In this document: piece after piece, positions 43,364 through 53,879 of the stretch
Layout of the letters: each line of letters opens with the position of its first letter
Numbering within the stretch: position 1 is the stretch's first letter
Source of the DNA: Paenibacillus sp. Root444D2
Lineage (GTDB): Bacteria > Bacillota > Bacilli > Paenibacillales > NBRC-103111
Direction of reading: 5' to 3'
Assembly (NCBI RefSeq): GCF_001426375.1
Contig: NZ_LMEO01000021.1
Coordinates: forward strand, 1 to 64,000
Length of the DNA stretch: 64,000 nt
Notes under the pieces: generated by a model
Told to the model about the DNA's origin: nothing
Seen by the model: the letters and a program-made list of their open reading frames with translations, nothing else
Databases searched by the model: none
Position numbers and translations under genes: made by a program

Positions 43364-46300
43364 ATGATGTTGAAGAAAAAGACGAGTGCGCTGCTGATTA
43401 CTTTATTAATTTTTATGCAAAGTATTTACGGGATTGGCTTTATTACTAAGGCCAGTGCGAACACGATTTCAAACAATATTCTTGACAGCGTGACGATGGC
43501 TGTATATGACAGCGCAGGTCAAGTCGTGACCGGCAATGTTTACGAGCCAAACTCCACAATACAGCTTGACTATACGTGGTCTCTGCCTAACGGTCATGGG
43601 TACAAAGGTGGTGATACGTATACATTCACACTGCCGCAGCAATTTTTACTATTCAACGATATTCCTGGTGTTTTGGTCATGGGGCAGGACCAGATAGGAA
43701 CTTTCCATGTTGATCAAGCTAGTCATCAAGTGGTGATCACTTTTAACAACTACATCGAAAGCCATGACAATGTACATGGCACGCTCACGTTCAGAACACA
43801 TTTAGATACAAGTAAACTTACTGAAAGCACGACGGTAACGATTACCATTCCGATTCAATCTGGCGAACAGATTTTCACCCTTCATCTTAGACCTTCGGTC
43901 ACTTCCACAATCGAAAAAAGAGGCGTACCCACTGGTTTTAACCCGAAAGATATTCATTGGACCGTGGATGTGAATAAGACGCTGGATTCTGTTCAGAACG
44001 CAGTGATGACGGATCCTATTCCTCCAGGTCTATCTGTTCCAGTTACTGTAGCAGTCTATGATCTAGGGGTTCACTTAGATGGAACTGTCGTACAAGGAGC
44101 ATTAGTGGATGCCAGCAAGTATACAGTAACTAGAACAGGAGCAGATCTTTCTATTCGATTCGCGGAATCTCCTATTCACACGGCTTACCGCATTCAATAT
44201 ACGACGCCAATAACCGATTTTGACAAAGCAACCTTTGTGAATACGGCAACCTTCGGGGGAAGTAATAAAAACCCAGCTCAGACCTCTGCGACAGTCCATG
44301 TAACGCGTGGCAGCTCTTTGGATAAAATTGCGGAAAGCTATAGTCCCATTACGCAGATTATTAATTGGGGAATCAAATATAATTATAATGAAAGGACTAT
44401 TGCCCAATCAGCAGCATTCCTAAAAGATTTATTCAATGATACACAAGAAATAGTTGCAGGATCCCTTCATATCTATCCAGTAACGTTCAATCCAAGTGGC
44501 AATGAGACACTGGGAAGTGAATTGCCGAGTGGGGAGTACACCATTACAACGGAAGCAGCTGCTGGCAAGAAAGGATTTAAACTGCAATTTAATCATAATA
44601 TTTCATCGGCATATAAAATTAATTATCAGACCAAGGCAAGTAGTCCAGTTTTGAAAAATATGATCATAACGAATAGCGTTACGTCCGGCAGCGGAGAAAG
44701 TGATTCAGCATCTCGGCCTGTTGAACAGGGGGCTGTTTACAAGTATCCTGGAACCGCAGATTACAACGCCAAAACCGTAGCTTGGAATATTATCATCAAT
44801 AGAGACAGTCAAGTAATGAAAAATATGGTTGTGACCGATACTTTTTCAAATAAAGGACTGCGTTTTATACCCAGTTCAATAGTCATTAAAAAAGGAAATG
44901 TGGTCTTGCCGTCGACGGATTATATCCTCAATAGTGTCGAAGATGAAGGGTTCACAGTGAAATTCAAGAATACGATCTCAGAACCTCTTTCGATTACTTA
45001 CACAACATATTTTAATATAGATTTGATTAGCCCACCGTGGAATGCAAATTTTATTAATTCAGCTAAGGTGGATTGGGTCGATAGCGCTAATGCAGGAAAG
45101 TCGCAAACGGCAATAGCAACATTTATCCCAAGAGATGAAGTGAAGAACAATGGGTTTAAATACGGTGCTTACAACGCTGTTACTAAAGAACTCACATGGA
45201 CAGTGGGAGTCAACTATAACGGAAAAACTATTACAAATGCTAGTGTTCAAGATACGTTAGAGTCCAATCAAAAGTTTACCAACGATTCGTTAAAAGTATA
45301 TAAGATGAACATCCCGCCAAATGGTATCCCTTTAGCCCCAACTCCAGCAGATGAAATAGACCTTTCGAAATATAAATACACAGTGGATAGCCAAAACAAG
45401 CTAGTTATTCTTTTTCAACAAGCCATTTCAGAACCTTATTACATCGTTTTTAAAACGAGTCTGCAAGGTCAACTGATTAACAGCACGGTTACTAATACGG
45501 CTAGAGCATTCAACGGAACTGAGCCAGTTACAAACAATCTCAGCGCGACCCTGCCCATTCCTAAAGGTGGAGAATATGTGACTAAAAGCGGAGGGCAAAG
45601 CGGAGATAAAATAAACTGGACAGTCCAAATTAATTATGGTCAATCTACGTTGAACGATGCAAAAATCATCGATATACCGTCAATAAATCAACAATTATTG
45701 CCAAATTCATTCCATTTATTTGCAACAACCGTGACTAGTAACGGGAATGTCATGAAGGGATCAGAATTAACGAAGGACGTGGTCTACACACTAGTTATTA
45801 AAACGGATACTCAAGGTAAACAAACCTTTGAGCTGAGTTTTGTCAATCCGATAACAACTGCGTACATTTTGGAATATCAATCGTTAATTAGGGCCAGCGA
45901 TCACGAAACGGTTACCAATAGAATTACACTTAGCGGCACGAACGTGACCACTATTATGAAAGAAACGACCAAGGAAATCGTAGTAGGTGTTTCGGACGGA
46001 TCTGGCACCGGTAGCGGTGTTCGAGGGTCATTGACGGTTAACAAAATTGACTCTGCAAATAACACCTTAATGCTCAGCGGCGCAATCTTTGAACTGTATC
46101 GCAAATCAGGTGATAAGAAGACTTTAATCAACACGTTAACAACAGATGAAACAGGTTCGGTTGTCTTTAATAATCTGCTTGCAGGTGATTATGTAGTGAG
46201 TGAAATAACAGCTCCTCTGGGGTACGTATTAAATAGAGAGGATAATCCGATAACCCTTCATCCAGGAGATGAACTTCATATCAATGTGATCAACACGAAG

Positions 46301-46729
46301 ACAACTGAAACACCACCGCCAACGACACCAACACCACCGCCAACGACACCAACACCACCGCCAACGACACCAACACCACCGCCACCAACGTCAACACCAA
46401 GTGCAACGCCACCACCACCAACGTCAACACCAAGTGCAACGCCACCACCACCAACGTCAACACCAAGCCCGACACCAAGTGCACCGCCAACGCCGGCTAT
46501 AACACCAACACCCAGCGTAACGCCACCACCGCCAACGGTTCCTACACCTTCGACGAATCCGGACATACCGATTGATACTGATAATGATATACCCTTAGGG
46601 GGAATCCCTCCTATTACTAAACCAGAGACCCTCCCAACGACAGGAGAATCTAGCCATCTATACGTGGAAATTGCAGGTATCACTCTAATCCTTCTAGGTC
46701 TTATCCTAAGAAGGAGATTCACTAAATAA
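43364..46729 (+). CDS. LPXTG cell wall-anchored adhesin with repeated collagen-binding-like domains
   Basis: 1121 residues. Signal peptide (about 1-30), an N-terminal Ig-like adhesin domain (about 35-190), then five related units starting with a W-T-V/I signature near residues 198, 334, 472, 611 and 751 (pitch ~138). These resemble Cna-type collagen-binding or bacterial Ig-like domains. Residues ~888-978 form a SpaA/Cna-B prealbumin-like domain (Lys in LTVNKID, Glu in VVSEITAPLGY, likely isopeptide pair). A Pro/Thr-rich wall spanner (about 980-1065, PPPTTPT repeats) leads to LPTTG (1090-1094), a hydrophobic anchor and RRRFTK. ATG 43364 follows GGAGG. Substrate of a sortase, presumably the class D enzyme upstream. 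Confidence 0.93.
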   Translation: MMLKKKTSALLITLLIFMQSIYGIGFITKASANTISNNILDSVTMAVYDSAGQVVTGNVYEPNSTIQLDYTWSLPNGHGYKGGDTYTFTLPQQFLLFNDIPGVLVMGQDQIGTFHVDQASHQVVITFNNYIESHDNVHGTLTFRTHLDTSKLTESTTVTITIPIQSGEQIFTLHLRPSVTSTIEKRGVPTGFNPKDIHWTVDVNKTLDSVQNAVMTDPIPPGLSVPVTVAVYDLGVHLDGTVVQGALVDASKYTVTRTGADLSIRFAESPIHTAYRIQYTTPITDFDKATFVNTATFGGSNKNPAQTSATVHVTRGSSLDKIAESYSPITQIINWGIKYNYNERTIAQSAAFLKDLFNDTQEIVAGSLHIYPVTFNPSGNETLGSELPSGEYTITTEAAAGKKGFKLQFNHNISSAYKINYQTKASSPVLKNMIITNSVTSGSGESDSASRPVEQGAVYKYPGTADYNAKTVAWNIIINRDSQVMKNMVVTDTFSNKGLRFIPSSIVIKKGNVVLPSTDYILNSVEDEGFTVKFKNTISEPLSITYTTYFNIDLISPPWNANFINSAKVDWVDSANAGKSQTAIATFIPRDEVKNNGFKYGAYNAVTKELTWTVGVNYNGKTITNASVQDTLESNQKFTNDSLKVYKMNIPPNGIPLAPTPADEIDLSKYKYTVDSQNKLVILFQQAISEPYYIVFKTSLQGQLINSTVTNTARAFNGTEPVTNNLSATLPIPKGGEYVTKSGGQSGDKINWTVQINYGQSTLNDAKIIDIPSINQQLLPNSFHLFATTVTSNGNVMKGSELTKDVVYTLVIKTDTQGKQTFELSFVNPITTAYILEYQSLIRASDHETVTNRITLSGTNVTTIMKETTKEIVVGVSDGSGTGSGVRGSLTVNKIDSANNTLMLSGAIFELYRKSGDKKTLINTLTTDETGSVVFNNLLAGDYVVSEITAPLGYVLNREDNPITLHPGDELHINVINTKTTETPPPTTPTPPPTTPTPPPTTPTPPPPTSTPSATPPPPTSTPSATPPPPTSTPSPTPSAPPTPAITPTPSVTPPPPTVPTPSTNPDIPIDTDNDIPLGGIPPITKPETLPTTGESSHLYVEIAGITLILLGLILRRRFTK

Positions 46730-46742
46730 AACTTCAATATTG

Positions 46743-46780
46743 AGACAGTCTGCCATTACCATGGGGCGGGCTGTCTTTTT
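46743..46780 (+). terminator. intrinsic terminator after the adhesin gene
   Basis: GACAGTCTGCC pairs with GGCGGGCTGTC (11 bp, two G-U), then five T. It closes the accessory surface module. Confidence 0.88.
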
Positions 46781-46883
46781 ATTTCGCTTAGTTTACTCGT
46801 GATTAGACTCTCTCTTAAATGGAAAAACTAGGAGGAGAACTACTAGAGAGCTAATCTTTTCTTAAGCCAGGGAGGCAGATATC

Positions 46884-47606
46884 ATGATGAAGCAAATTCT
46901 TTTAATTACAGATGGATGTTCCAATGTAGGGGTAAGTCCGGTAATAGCAGCAGCACAAGCACATACCGAAGGCGTTACTGTGAATGTCATCGGCGTGATT
47001 GACCATGGTGAGCTAGGGGTGCTAGGCACCGAGGAGATTCAAGAGATTGCTGCGGCAGGCGGCGGGATGAGTCGAATCGTGAATTCAGGCCAACTTTCCC
47101 AGACGGTTCAGATGATGACGCGCAAAACGGTAACCACAACGATTCAGCATGCAGTAGGCAAGGAGTTACAAAGTATTCTAGGCTTTAATCAATTAGAGCA
47201 GTTACCTCCAGATAAGCGCGCGGAAGTGGTTCAAGTGATCGATACCATGAGTGAAACTACTTCACTCCGCGTAGCTCTTTTAATAGATGCCAGTGCTAGT
47301 ATGAAGCCTAAACATGCAGCTGTGCGTGAAGCGATTCATGATCTGTTGCTTAGTCTTAGAGCCCGCAGCGGCAAGAGTGAGCTGGCTGTTTTCCACTTTC
47401 CTTCGACCAAAACGAGAGATCAGGAACTAGAAATGGATCTCAGTTGGACGAATCAACTTGCAAATTTAGACAAGATGTTCTATAAAATAAACATGAAGGG
47501 TACAACTCCGACAGGTCCAGCGTTGCTGCAAACTTTACAGTTTATTACGGAGAAGCCTATCTTACCAAAGACCGAGGATGGGATGCTGAGTGACTACGTG
47601 GTATGA
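46884..47606 (+). CDS. yabS: VWA-domain protein (YabS)
   Basis: 240 residues. A von Willebrand factor A-type domain with MIDAS-like pattern DASASMKPK (Dx(S)xS, about 136-144) and a downstream Thr in GTTPTGPALL. YabS of B. subtilis is a sporulation-associated protein next to the YabT kinase. ATG 46884 with AGGGAGG. It overlaps the kinase gene by 17 nt. Confidence 0.9.
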   Translation: MMKQILLITDGCSNVGVSPVIAAAQAHTEGVTVNVIGVIDHGELGVLGTEEIQEIAAAGGGMSRIVNSGQLSQTVQMMTRKTVTTTIQHAVGKELQSILGFNQLEQLPPDKRAEVVQVIDTMSETTSLRVALLIDASASMKPKHAAVREAIHDLLLSLRARSGKSELAVFHFPSTKTRDQELEMDLSWTNQLANLDKMFYKINMKGTTPTGPALLQTLQFITEKPILPKTEDGMLSDYVV

Positions 47607-48495
47607 TGACGCCTTCCGTCCAGGGGCAGAAATCCAAGGGAAATGGAACGGCCGGACGTATTTGGTCGAACGTTTATTAGGTGCTGGTTCCAACGGTGTA
47701 GTGGCTCTCGTACGAAGAGGAACAGCTAGATTTGCGCTTAAGGCAGGTCATGAGACGGTTGATCACCAATCGGAGATTAATTCGTTGCTTGCTATTTCGC
47801 TGACAGAAACCTCGTTCAAGAATTTTTTAATAGATGCCGATGATATGTCAATAAAGGGGAAAGAAGTTTCCTTCTATGTCATGCGATATATTGAGGGAAT
47901 GACGATTTCTAATTTTATACATAAACGTGGTCAGGATTGGATTTATGTGATTGGTTCTAACCTGCTTCGAAAGTTAACGGAAGTTCATAAGAGCGGCTAC
48001 GTTTTTGGTGATCTGAAGGTCGAGAATATGATCGTTTCTAATTATGGCGATGTGGATCTCATTGATTTTGGGGGTGTGACTCCTAAAGGCAGAGCAATTA
48101 AACAGCTAACTGAAGTGTATGACCGCGGCTTTTGGAATATGGGGGAGCGGGTTGCGGAAGAAAGCTATGATTTATTTTCATTTGCCATTTTACTATTAAA
48201 ATCGCTCGATCAACGCAAACGCTTCACTGGTTTAGCCAAGACGCTTCCTCAAAACCGAGATCTAGATCAACTCACAGCCATTATGCATGAAAATTCAGTT
48301 GCCGCCCATATCGCGCCATTTCTTCATAAAGCCTTGAATAGTGAGTTTAGTTCTTCGCAAGAAGCCTATCAGTACTGGAGAACGTTGGTCTCTGGTAAGA
48401 AGATTACGCAGTCAACACTCCAAATGCCATGGCTGAAAATATGCTTCGCCGCTTCCATTTTTATTTTTGGGGCAACACTCTATATGTACTGGTAG
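47590..48495 (+). CDS. yabT: Ser/Thr protein kinase with C-terminal membrane anchor (YabT)
   Basis: 301 residues, Hanks-type kinase fold: GAGSNGVVALV (Gly-loop, about 31-41), ALKAG (Lys, about 49-53), DLKVEN (catalytic loop, about 139-144) and DFGG. The last ~20 residues are a membrane segment (LKICFAASIFIFGATLYMYW). B. subtilis YabT is a DNA-activated kinase of the forespore septum that phosphorylates RecA. GTG 47590 overlaps yabS. Next is tilS. Confidence 0.92.
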   Translation: MTTWYDDAFRPGAEIQGKWNGRTYLVERLLGAGSNGVVALVRRGTARFALKAGHETVDHQSEINSLLAISLTETSFKNFLIDADDMSIKGKEVSFYVMRYIEGMTISNFIHKRGQDWIYVIGSNLLRKLTEVHKSGYVFGDLKVENMIVSNYGDVDLIDFGGVTPKGRAIKQLTEVYDRGFWNMGERVAEESYDLFSFAILLLKSLDQRKRFTGLAKTLPQNRDLDQLTAIMHENSVAAHIAPFLHKALNSEFSSSQEAYQYWRTLVSGKKITQSTLQMPWLKICFAASIFIFGATLYMYW

Positions 48496-48531
48496 CATGA
48501 TGGGAAGTGCAGGAATAGAAAGGAATACCCG

Positions 48532-49947
48532 ATGGAAATCGATCTTGTTGCCAAGGTAGAACAACGTATTATCGAAGAAAAACTCGTCGAACCAGGAGAT
48601 GTGGTGGTCGTTGCGGTTTCAGGAGGGCCTGATTCCGTGGGGCTGCTTCATGTCCTTTTTGCCCTTGCTGAGCGTTATAGCTGGAAACTCGTTGTTGCGC
48701 ATGTGAATCATCAATTCCGCGGTGCGGAATCGGATGCGGAAGCCACTTTCGTAGGGAAGCTTGCAGATGACTTAGGGCTTCCATGCGAAATCGGCGTCAT
48801 TGATGTGCCAGCATTTATAGAGGAAACATCACTCAATGGGCAAGCCGCGGCACGTGAGAAGCGCTACGAATTTCTACATCAGATCGCAGCGAAATACGGC
48901 GCTATACGTATAGCCTTCGCTCATCATGCGGATGATCAAGCCGAAACCGTCTTGATGCGGATTCTGAGAGGGACAGGCCCTTCAGGCCTGGTTGGCATGC
49001 CGGAACGCAGGCGCGAAAAAAAAGTGGAACTGATTCGTCCGTTTTTACGTATATACAAAGCAGATATTGTGAATTATTGCGCTCAGCATGAAATGACGTA
49101 TTGTAAGGATAGCAGCAATGAGCTGCGGAAGTATTTTCGCAATCAGATTCGGCTTGATGTGATGCCGATGCTGAAGCAGTATAATGAACAACTTCCAGAG
49201 TCACTGAATCGATTAACAGACTTGATGCGAGCTGAGGATGATTATTTGGCCAAAGAAGCCGAGCAGGTTTTTCACCGAATAACAACTTTCAAGCAAGCTT
49301 GCTGCCGCATCGAAAGACGTGATTTCACTGAGCTGCACGTTGCTTTACAAAGGCGTTTGATTAAATTAATATTAAACTGTCTTTGTTTGGAAAGAGATCG
49401 GTTGGATTTTACACGAATTGAAAGTATGCGTGAGTTGATTTTACAGGATCAGGTTTCTAATCAAGTCCTTCAGGTGGATGAACAGGTTTATATTGTGAGA
49501 GAATATGAATCTATTCAATTTCAGACCTTCGCTCCTTCTCCGAAGCCTTATGCTTATGAGGTTGGAGTAGATACAAGCGAGCTGAGCCTGCCGGAAGTGG
49601 AAGCCAAACTGATCTGCTCATGGGTGCCGACTAATTCGAAGGAGACAGCTGCTAATTTCTCATCTGCAACGGACGTGTTTTTGGATCTGGATCAACTTAA
49701 CTTGCCGCTAGTTGTAAGGAGCCGCAGGTCAGGAGATCGGTTTGAGCCGCATGGTTTAAACGGATCCAAAAAAGTAAAGGATATGTTCATTGATGCCAAA
49801 ATGCCGCTAAGCCGGCGTGATGTCATTCCACTGCTGGTCGATGCTTCCGGGCAAATTCTTTGGATTGCTGGCTTTCGTAGGTCCAAGCACGCTCTGGTTG
49901 GACCAGATACAGTACGTGTACTTCATATGAAGCTAGTGCTGAAGTAA
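48532..49947 (+). CDS. tilS: tRNA(Ile)-lysidine synthetase
   Basis: 471 residues. PP-loop SGGPDS (residues 30-35), [10 protein letters not shown] (about 126-135), and substrate-binding C-terminal domain (about 380-460, [23 protein letters not shown]). Converts C34 of the CAU-anticodon tRNA(Ile) to lysidine so that it reads AUA codons; essential. ATG 48532 with AGAAAGG. Conserved order yabT-tilS-hpt-ftsH. Confidence 0.96.
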   Translation: MEIDLVAKVEQRIIEEKLVEPGDVVVVAVSGGPDSVGLLHVLFALAERYSWKLVVAHVNHQFRGAESDAEATFVGKLADDLGLPCEIGVIDVPAFIEETSLNGQAAAREKRYEFLHQIAAKYGAIRIAFAHHADDQAETVLMRILRGTGPSGLVGMPERRREKKVELIRPFLRIYKADIVNYCAQHEMTYCKDSSNELRKYFRNQIRLDVMPMLKQYNEQLPESLNRLTDLMRAEDDYLAKEAEQVFHRITTFKQACCRIERRDFTELHVALQRRLIKLILNCLCLERDRLDFTRIESMRELILQDQVSNQVLQVDEQVYIVREYESIQFQTFAPSPKPYAYEVGVDTSELSLPEVEAKLICSWVPTNSKETAANFSSATDVFLDLDQLNLPLVVRSRRSGDRFEPHGLNGSKKVKDMFIDAKMPLSRRDVIPLLVDASGQILWIAGFRRSKHALVGPDTVRVLHMKLVLK

Positions 49948-50018
49948 TATGCGTAAATTTCGTTCTTCTAGAATGTAAATTTATAAGGATTCATAATATA
50001 AAACTAGGGGGTTCATCC

Positions 50019-50558
50019 TTGTACAGCGACATTCAAGAAGTTCTTTACAGTGAAGAACAGATTCAAGGCAAGATCAAAGAATTAGGGGAGAAACTCTCCA
50101 TTGATTACGAAGGTAAGAACCCATTGGTTATCTGTGTGCTTAAGGGAGCTTTCATTTTCATGGCTGATCTTGTGAAGCAAATCAGAGTACCATTGGAACT
50201 CGATTTCATGGCTGTATCCAGCTATGGTCAATCCACGAAATCTTCTGGTGTTGTCAAGATTATTAAAGATCTTGATGTTCCCGTAGAAGGACGTCATATT
50301 CTTATCGTGGAGGACATTATCGATAGCGGTTTAACGCTGAGTTATCTGATAGATGTGCTAGAGCGACGCAATGCTAAGACGATTTCGGTCGTTGCGCTGT
50401 TTAATAAACCGGCACGCAGAACTGTGGATCTCGAACCTGAATATGCAGGTTATGTGCTTCCAGATGAGTTCGTAGTCGGATATGGTCTGGATTATGCAGA
50501 GAAGTATCGCAACCTTCCATTTATCGGCATATTGAAACCAGAGATCTACAGTAGCTAA
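50019..50558 (+). CDS. hpt: hypoxanthine phosphoribosyltransferase
   Basis: 179 residues. PRPP motif [17 protein letters not shown] (about 91-107) and [10 protein letters not shown] (about 69-78). Salvages hypoxanthine and guanine to IMP/GMP; in B. subtilis it acts with TilS upstream of ftsH. Start is TTG 50019 with TAGGGGG upstream. Confidence 0.95.
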   Translation: MYSDIQEVLYSEEQIQGKIKELGEKLSIDYEGKNPLVICVLKGAFIFMADLVKQIRVPLELDFMAVSSYGQSTKSSGVVKIIKDLDVPVEGRHILIVEDIIDSGLTLSYLIDVLERRNAKTISVVALFNKPARRTVDLEPEYAGYVLPDEFVVGYGLDYAEKYRNLPFIGILKPEIYSS

Positions 50559-50655
50559 TGTCACTTCCCGCAGACTCATCAGCGCTGTTATGTTGTAGTG
50601 CTTTACCGGGATGTGGTAAAATAATAAACGTGTGCCGTTTGAGAGGAGGCTCGGG

Positions 50656-52608
50656 ATGAATCGAATTATCCGGAATACCGGCTTTTATTTACTTATATTT
50701 TTGGTTACTGTAGGTATCGTCCATTTCATTAGTACCCAAAACGAGCAAAAGGAGTTAATTACTTACGATAAATTCCGCCAAGCGGTGGTTAACAAAAATG
50801 TGGAATCCGTGACCTTGAAGTTTGATGGATACACATATTTGATTAAAGGTAAGTACATTAACCCACCAAGTGGTGCTGATAAGAAGAGCTTCGAGACCCA
50901 TGCTCCGTTCGAGCCTATGGTCGTTCAGCTGATCGAAGCGAATGGCGTTCCATCGGAAACGTACGAGACTATGGAACGGGATAGCGTTTGGATTAGCTTC
51001 CTAACTTCCATCATCCCATTCGTCATTATCTTCATCTTGTTTTTCTTCCTGTTAAATCAGGCTCAAGGTGGCGGCGGCAAAGTGATGAACTTCGGCAAAA
51101 GCCGTGCCCGCTTATATAATGAGGAGAAAAAACGCGTCACATTTGAAGACGTGGCAGGTGCAGACGAAGAGAAGCAAGAATTGATCGAAGTTGTGGAATT
51201 CCTCAAAGATCCACGGAAATTCGCAGCAGTCGGTGCTAGAATTCCCAAAGGGGTTCTGCTCAATGGTCCTCCGGGAACCGGTAAAACCCTTCTTGCGCGA
51301 GCTGTCGCTGGTGAAGCAGGCGTACCATTCTTCAGTATTTCAGGTTCTGACTTCGTTGAGATGTTCGTCGGTGTCGGTGCTTCCCGTGTTCGTGACTTGT
51401 TCGAGAACGCGAAGAAAAACTCACCTTGTATCATTTTTATCGATGAGATTGATGCTGTAGGTCGTCAACGTGGCGCTGGTTTAGGCGGCGGACATGACGA
51501 GCGTGAACAAACGCTCAATCAATTGTTAGTAGAAATGGACGGCTTTGGCGCGAACGAAGGTATCATTATCGTTGCAGCGACTAACCGCCCAGATATCCTT
51601 GACCCAGCCTTGTTGCGTCCAGGTCGTTTCGACCGTCAAATCACGGTAGATCGTCCAGACATCAAAGGCCGCGAAGCTGTACTGAAAGTACATGCCCGCA
51701 ACAAACCACTTGCCAAAGACGTGAAGCTTGACGCCCTGTCTCGTTACACAACTGGATTCACAGGTGCTGATCTCGAGAATCTATTGAACGAAGCAGCTTT
51801 AATTGCTGCCCGTCGTAACCGTAAAGATATTTCGATGGCTGAAGTCGAAGAAGCCTTTGACCGTATTATTGTAGGTACGCAGAAGAAAAGCCGGATTATC
51901 AGCGAAGCTGAGAAACGCATTGTTGCTTATCATGAAGCCGGACACGCGATCATTGGTTATTACGCCGAGAATGCTGATATGGTGCACAAAGTTACGATCG
52001 TTCCGCGCGGACGCGCTGGCGGTTATGTCATGATGCTGCCCAAAGAAGGCGAAGATCGCATGATGCAGACGAAGAATGAATTGCTGGATAAAGTAACAGG
52101 ACTCCTAGGAGGCCGTGTTTCCGAAGAACTATTTATCGGAGAAATAGGCACTGGGGCTTATAGTGACTTCCAGAAAGCAACCGGTATTGTTCGTCGCATG
52201 ATTATGGAATATGGTATGAGCGATAAGCTTGGACCAATGCAGTTCGGCAGCTCGCAAGGCCAAGTGTTCTTAGGCCGCGATATCGGGCATGAGCAAAACT
52301 ACAGTGATGCGATTGCTTATGAGATTGATCAAGAGATGCAAAACTTTATTCGCACTTGTTATGATCGTGCTCGTGCGATGCTTACGGAGCATGCGGATCA
52401 GATTCATCTCGTAGCCAAAACACTGCTTGAGAAAGAAACACTCGATAAAGACGAAATCATCGAGCTTCTAGAGAAAGGCAAATTGAATGCAAGCGCGGAT
52501 GACGAAGAGGTCAAAGTGAACATTCAAGGGCAAAGCCAATCTAGCGAAAGCAATAAATTGGAGTTAAACAAAGATAAAGATTCCAATTCGGATCATTCCG
52601 AAGAGTAA
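50656..52608 (+). CDS. ftsH: ATP-dependent zinc metalloprotease FtsH
   Basis: 650 residues. Two membrane segments (about 7-27 and 115-135) around an extracellular loop, then AAA+ domain with Walker A GPPGTGKT (204-211), Walker [12 protein letters not shown] (about 258-268), SRH region and the zinc motif HEAGH (426-430). Degrades membrane and regulatory proteins. I chose ATG 50656 with GAGAGGAGG upstream; an upstream in-frame start at 50632 lacks a site. The C-terminal tail is acidic and Ser-rich. Confidence 0.97.
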   Translation: MNRIIRNTGFYLLIFLVTVGIVHFISTQNEQKELITYDKFRQAVVNKNVESVTLKFDGYTYLIKGKYINPPSGADKKSFETHAPFEPMVVQLIEANGVPSETYETMERDSVWISFLTSIIPFVIIFILFFFLLNQAQGGGGKVMNFGKSRARLYNEEKKRVTFEDVAGADEEKQELIEVVEFLKDPRKFAAVGARIPKGVLLNGPPGTGKTLLARAVAGEAGVPFFSISGSDFVEMFVGVGASRVRDLFENAKKNSPCIIFIDEIDAVGRQRGAGLGGGHDEREQTLNQLLVEMDGFGANEGIIIVAATNRPDILDPALLRPGRFDRQITVDRPDIKGREAVLKVHARNKPLAKDVKLDALSRYTTGFTGADLENLLNEAALIAARRNRKDISMAEVEEAFDRIIVGTQKKSRIISEAEKRIVAYHEAGHAIIGYYAENADMVHKVTIVPRGRAGGYVMMLPKEGEDRMMQTKNELLDKVTGLLGGRVSEELFIGEIGTGAYSDFQKATGIVRRMIMEYGMSDKLGPMQFGSSQGQVFLGRDIGHEQNYSDAIAYEIDQEMQNFIRTCYDRARAMLTEHADQIHLVAKTLLEKETLDKDEIIELLEKGKLNASADDEEVKVNIQGQSQSSESNKLELNKDKDSNSDHSEE

Positions 52609-52626
52609 CAAGCATTAGCAACTCGT

Positions 52627-52665
52627 AAATCCGGTGTACACGTCAGGTGTACCCGGATTTTCTGG
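52627..52665 (+). terminator. intrinsic terminator after ftsH
   Basis: AAATCCGG and CCGGATTT enclose an inner GTAC pair; a T-rich stretch follows. Confidence 0.75.
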
Positions 52666-52820
52666 TTTTTTCGGCATATTTGCGCATTGACAGGGGATGT
52701 GAGAATGTGTAAATTAGTTGTAAATCTCTAATTTTATTACGATTAGAACATACTATTGTTAATCCTATTTTTAGATAGACAAGAAGTACATTTTACGTCC
52801 CAGACAGGGGAGGAAGCACC

Positions 52821-53759
52821 ATGGAAGCTCTAGCATTAGAACGCAAAGCGGAGCAGAACCGCGAACTCAAGGAACGGTTGCTGCAGCTAAAGAAAGAACG
52901 GAATGCTATTATTCTTGCTCATTATTATCAACGTGACGAAGTTCAAGAGGTTGCCGATTTCCGGGGGGATTCCTTTCTGCTTGCGCAGAAGGCAGCGCAA
53001 ACCGATGCTGATGTGATTGTTTTCTGTGGCGTACATTTCATGGGGGAAAGTGCTAAGATTCTTGCTCCTAACAAAACAGTCATTATTCCTGACGAGCGTG
53101 CAGGCTGCCCGATGGCGGATATGGTGAATGTAGAGGGTCTACGCGCTTTGAAACGCCAGCATCCTAATGCTAAAGTTGTTGCTTACATTAATACATCTGC
53201 TGATGTGAAATCAGAAACAGATATTTGCTGTACTTCGGCAAATGCCATCAATGTTATTAATTCCGTCGATTCAGATGAGATCATCTGGGTGCCGGATAAA
53301 AATTTGGGCGACTATGTATCAAAATTCACAAGCAAAAAAGTGATCATCTGGGAAGGCTATTGCAATACGCATGATATGCTAACTGTTAAAGATGTGGAAG
53401 AAATGAGAGCCCAATACCCGAATGCTCAGTTTGTTGTTCATCCAGAATGTCGTCCAGAAGTTGTTAAACTGGGAGATTTCGTAGGTAGTACGACAGCGAT
53501 TATCAAATATTGCAAAGAGTCTGATTGCAAAGAGTTTATCGTTGGAACGGAAGATGGAACGGGCTATCAGCTTCGTCTGGACAGTCCTGATAAACAGTTC
53601 CATTTTGCAACCAAATACTTGGTATGCCCGAATATGAAAGTAAACAATTTGAAGAAAATTGTGAAATGTCTTGAAACGATGCAACCAGAGATTTATGTGC
53701 CAGAAGATGTAGCCAATAAAGCAAGATTGTCCTTAGAGCGCATGTTACAAGTAAAGTAG
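52821..53759 (+). CDS. nadA: quinolinate synthase A
   Basis: 312 residues. Condenses iminoaspartate with dihydroxyacetone phosphate to quinolinate; 4Fe-4S enzyme. Motifs: ILAHYYQRDEVQEVADFRGDS (about 32-52), FCGVHFMGESAKIL, the cysteine in CPMADM, DICCTSANA and the C-terminal LVCPNMKVN (Cys). ATG 52821 with GGGGAGGAAG. First of a nadABC set that lies here between ftsH and coaX; in B. subtilis this set is elsewhere. Confidence 0.96.
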   Translation: MEALALERKAEQNRELKERLLQLKKERNAIILAHYYQRDEVQEVADFRGDSFLLAQKAAQTDADVIVFCGVHFMGESAKILAPNKTVIIPDERAGCPMADMVNVEGLRALKRQHPNAKVVAYINTSADVKSETDICCTSANAINVINSVDSDEIIWVPDKNLGDYVSKFTSKKVIIWEGYCNTHDMLTVKDVEEMRAQYPNAQFVVHPECRPEVVKLGDFVGSTTAIIKYCKESDCKEFIVGTEDGTGYQLRLDSPDKQFHFATKYLVCPNMKVNNLKKIVKCLETMQPEIYVPEDVANKARLSLERMLQVK

Positions 53760-53879
53760 CATGCGCTACTCTCTTGTTTAATAGGCAGGGTACCCTCGCG
53801 AAGCATTCCTATATTCGAGTAATCCATCGGATCCCGTTTGCTTTGCGAGTAATTAATGGTGAAGAACAGGTGAAACGGC

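Noticed and set aside
46276..46737. 153-codon Val/Gly-rich minus-strand ORF opposite the adhesin spanner
   Set aside because: It is the reverse complement of the Pro/Thr codon repeats; no start signal.
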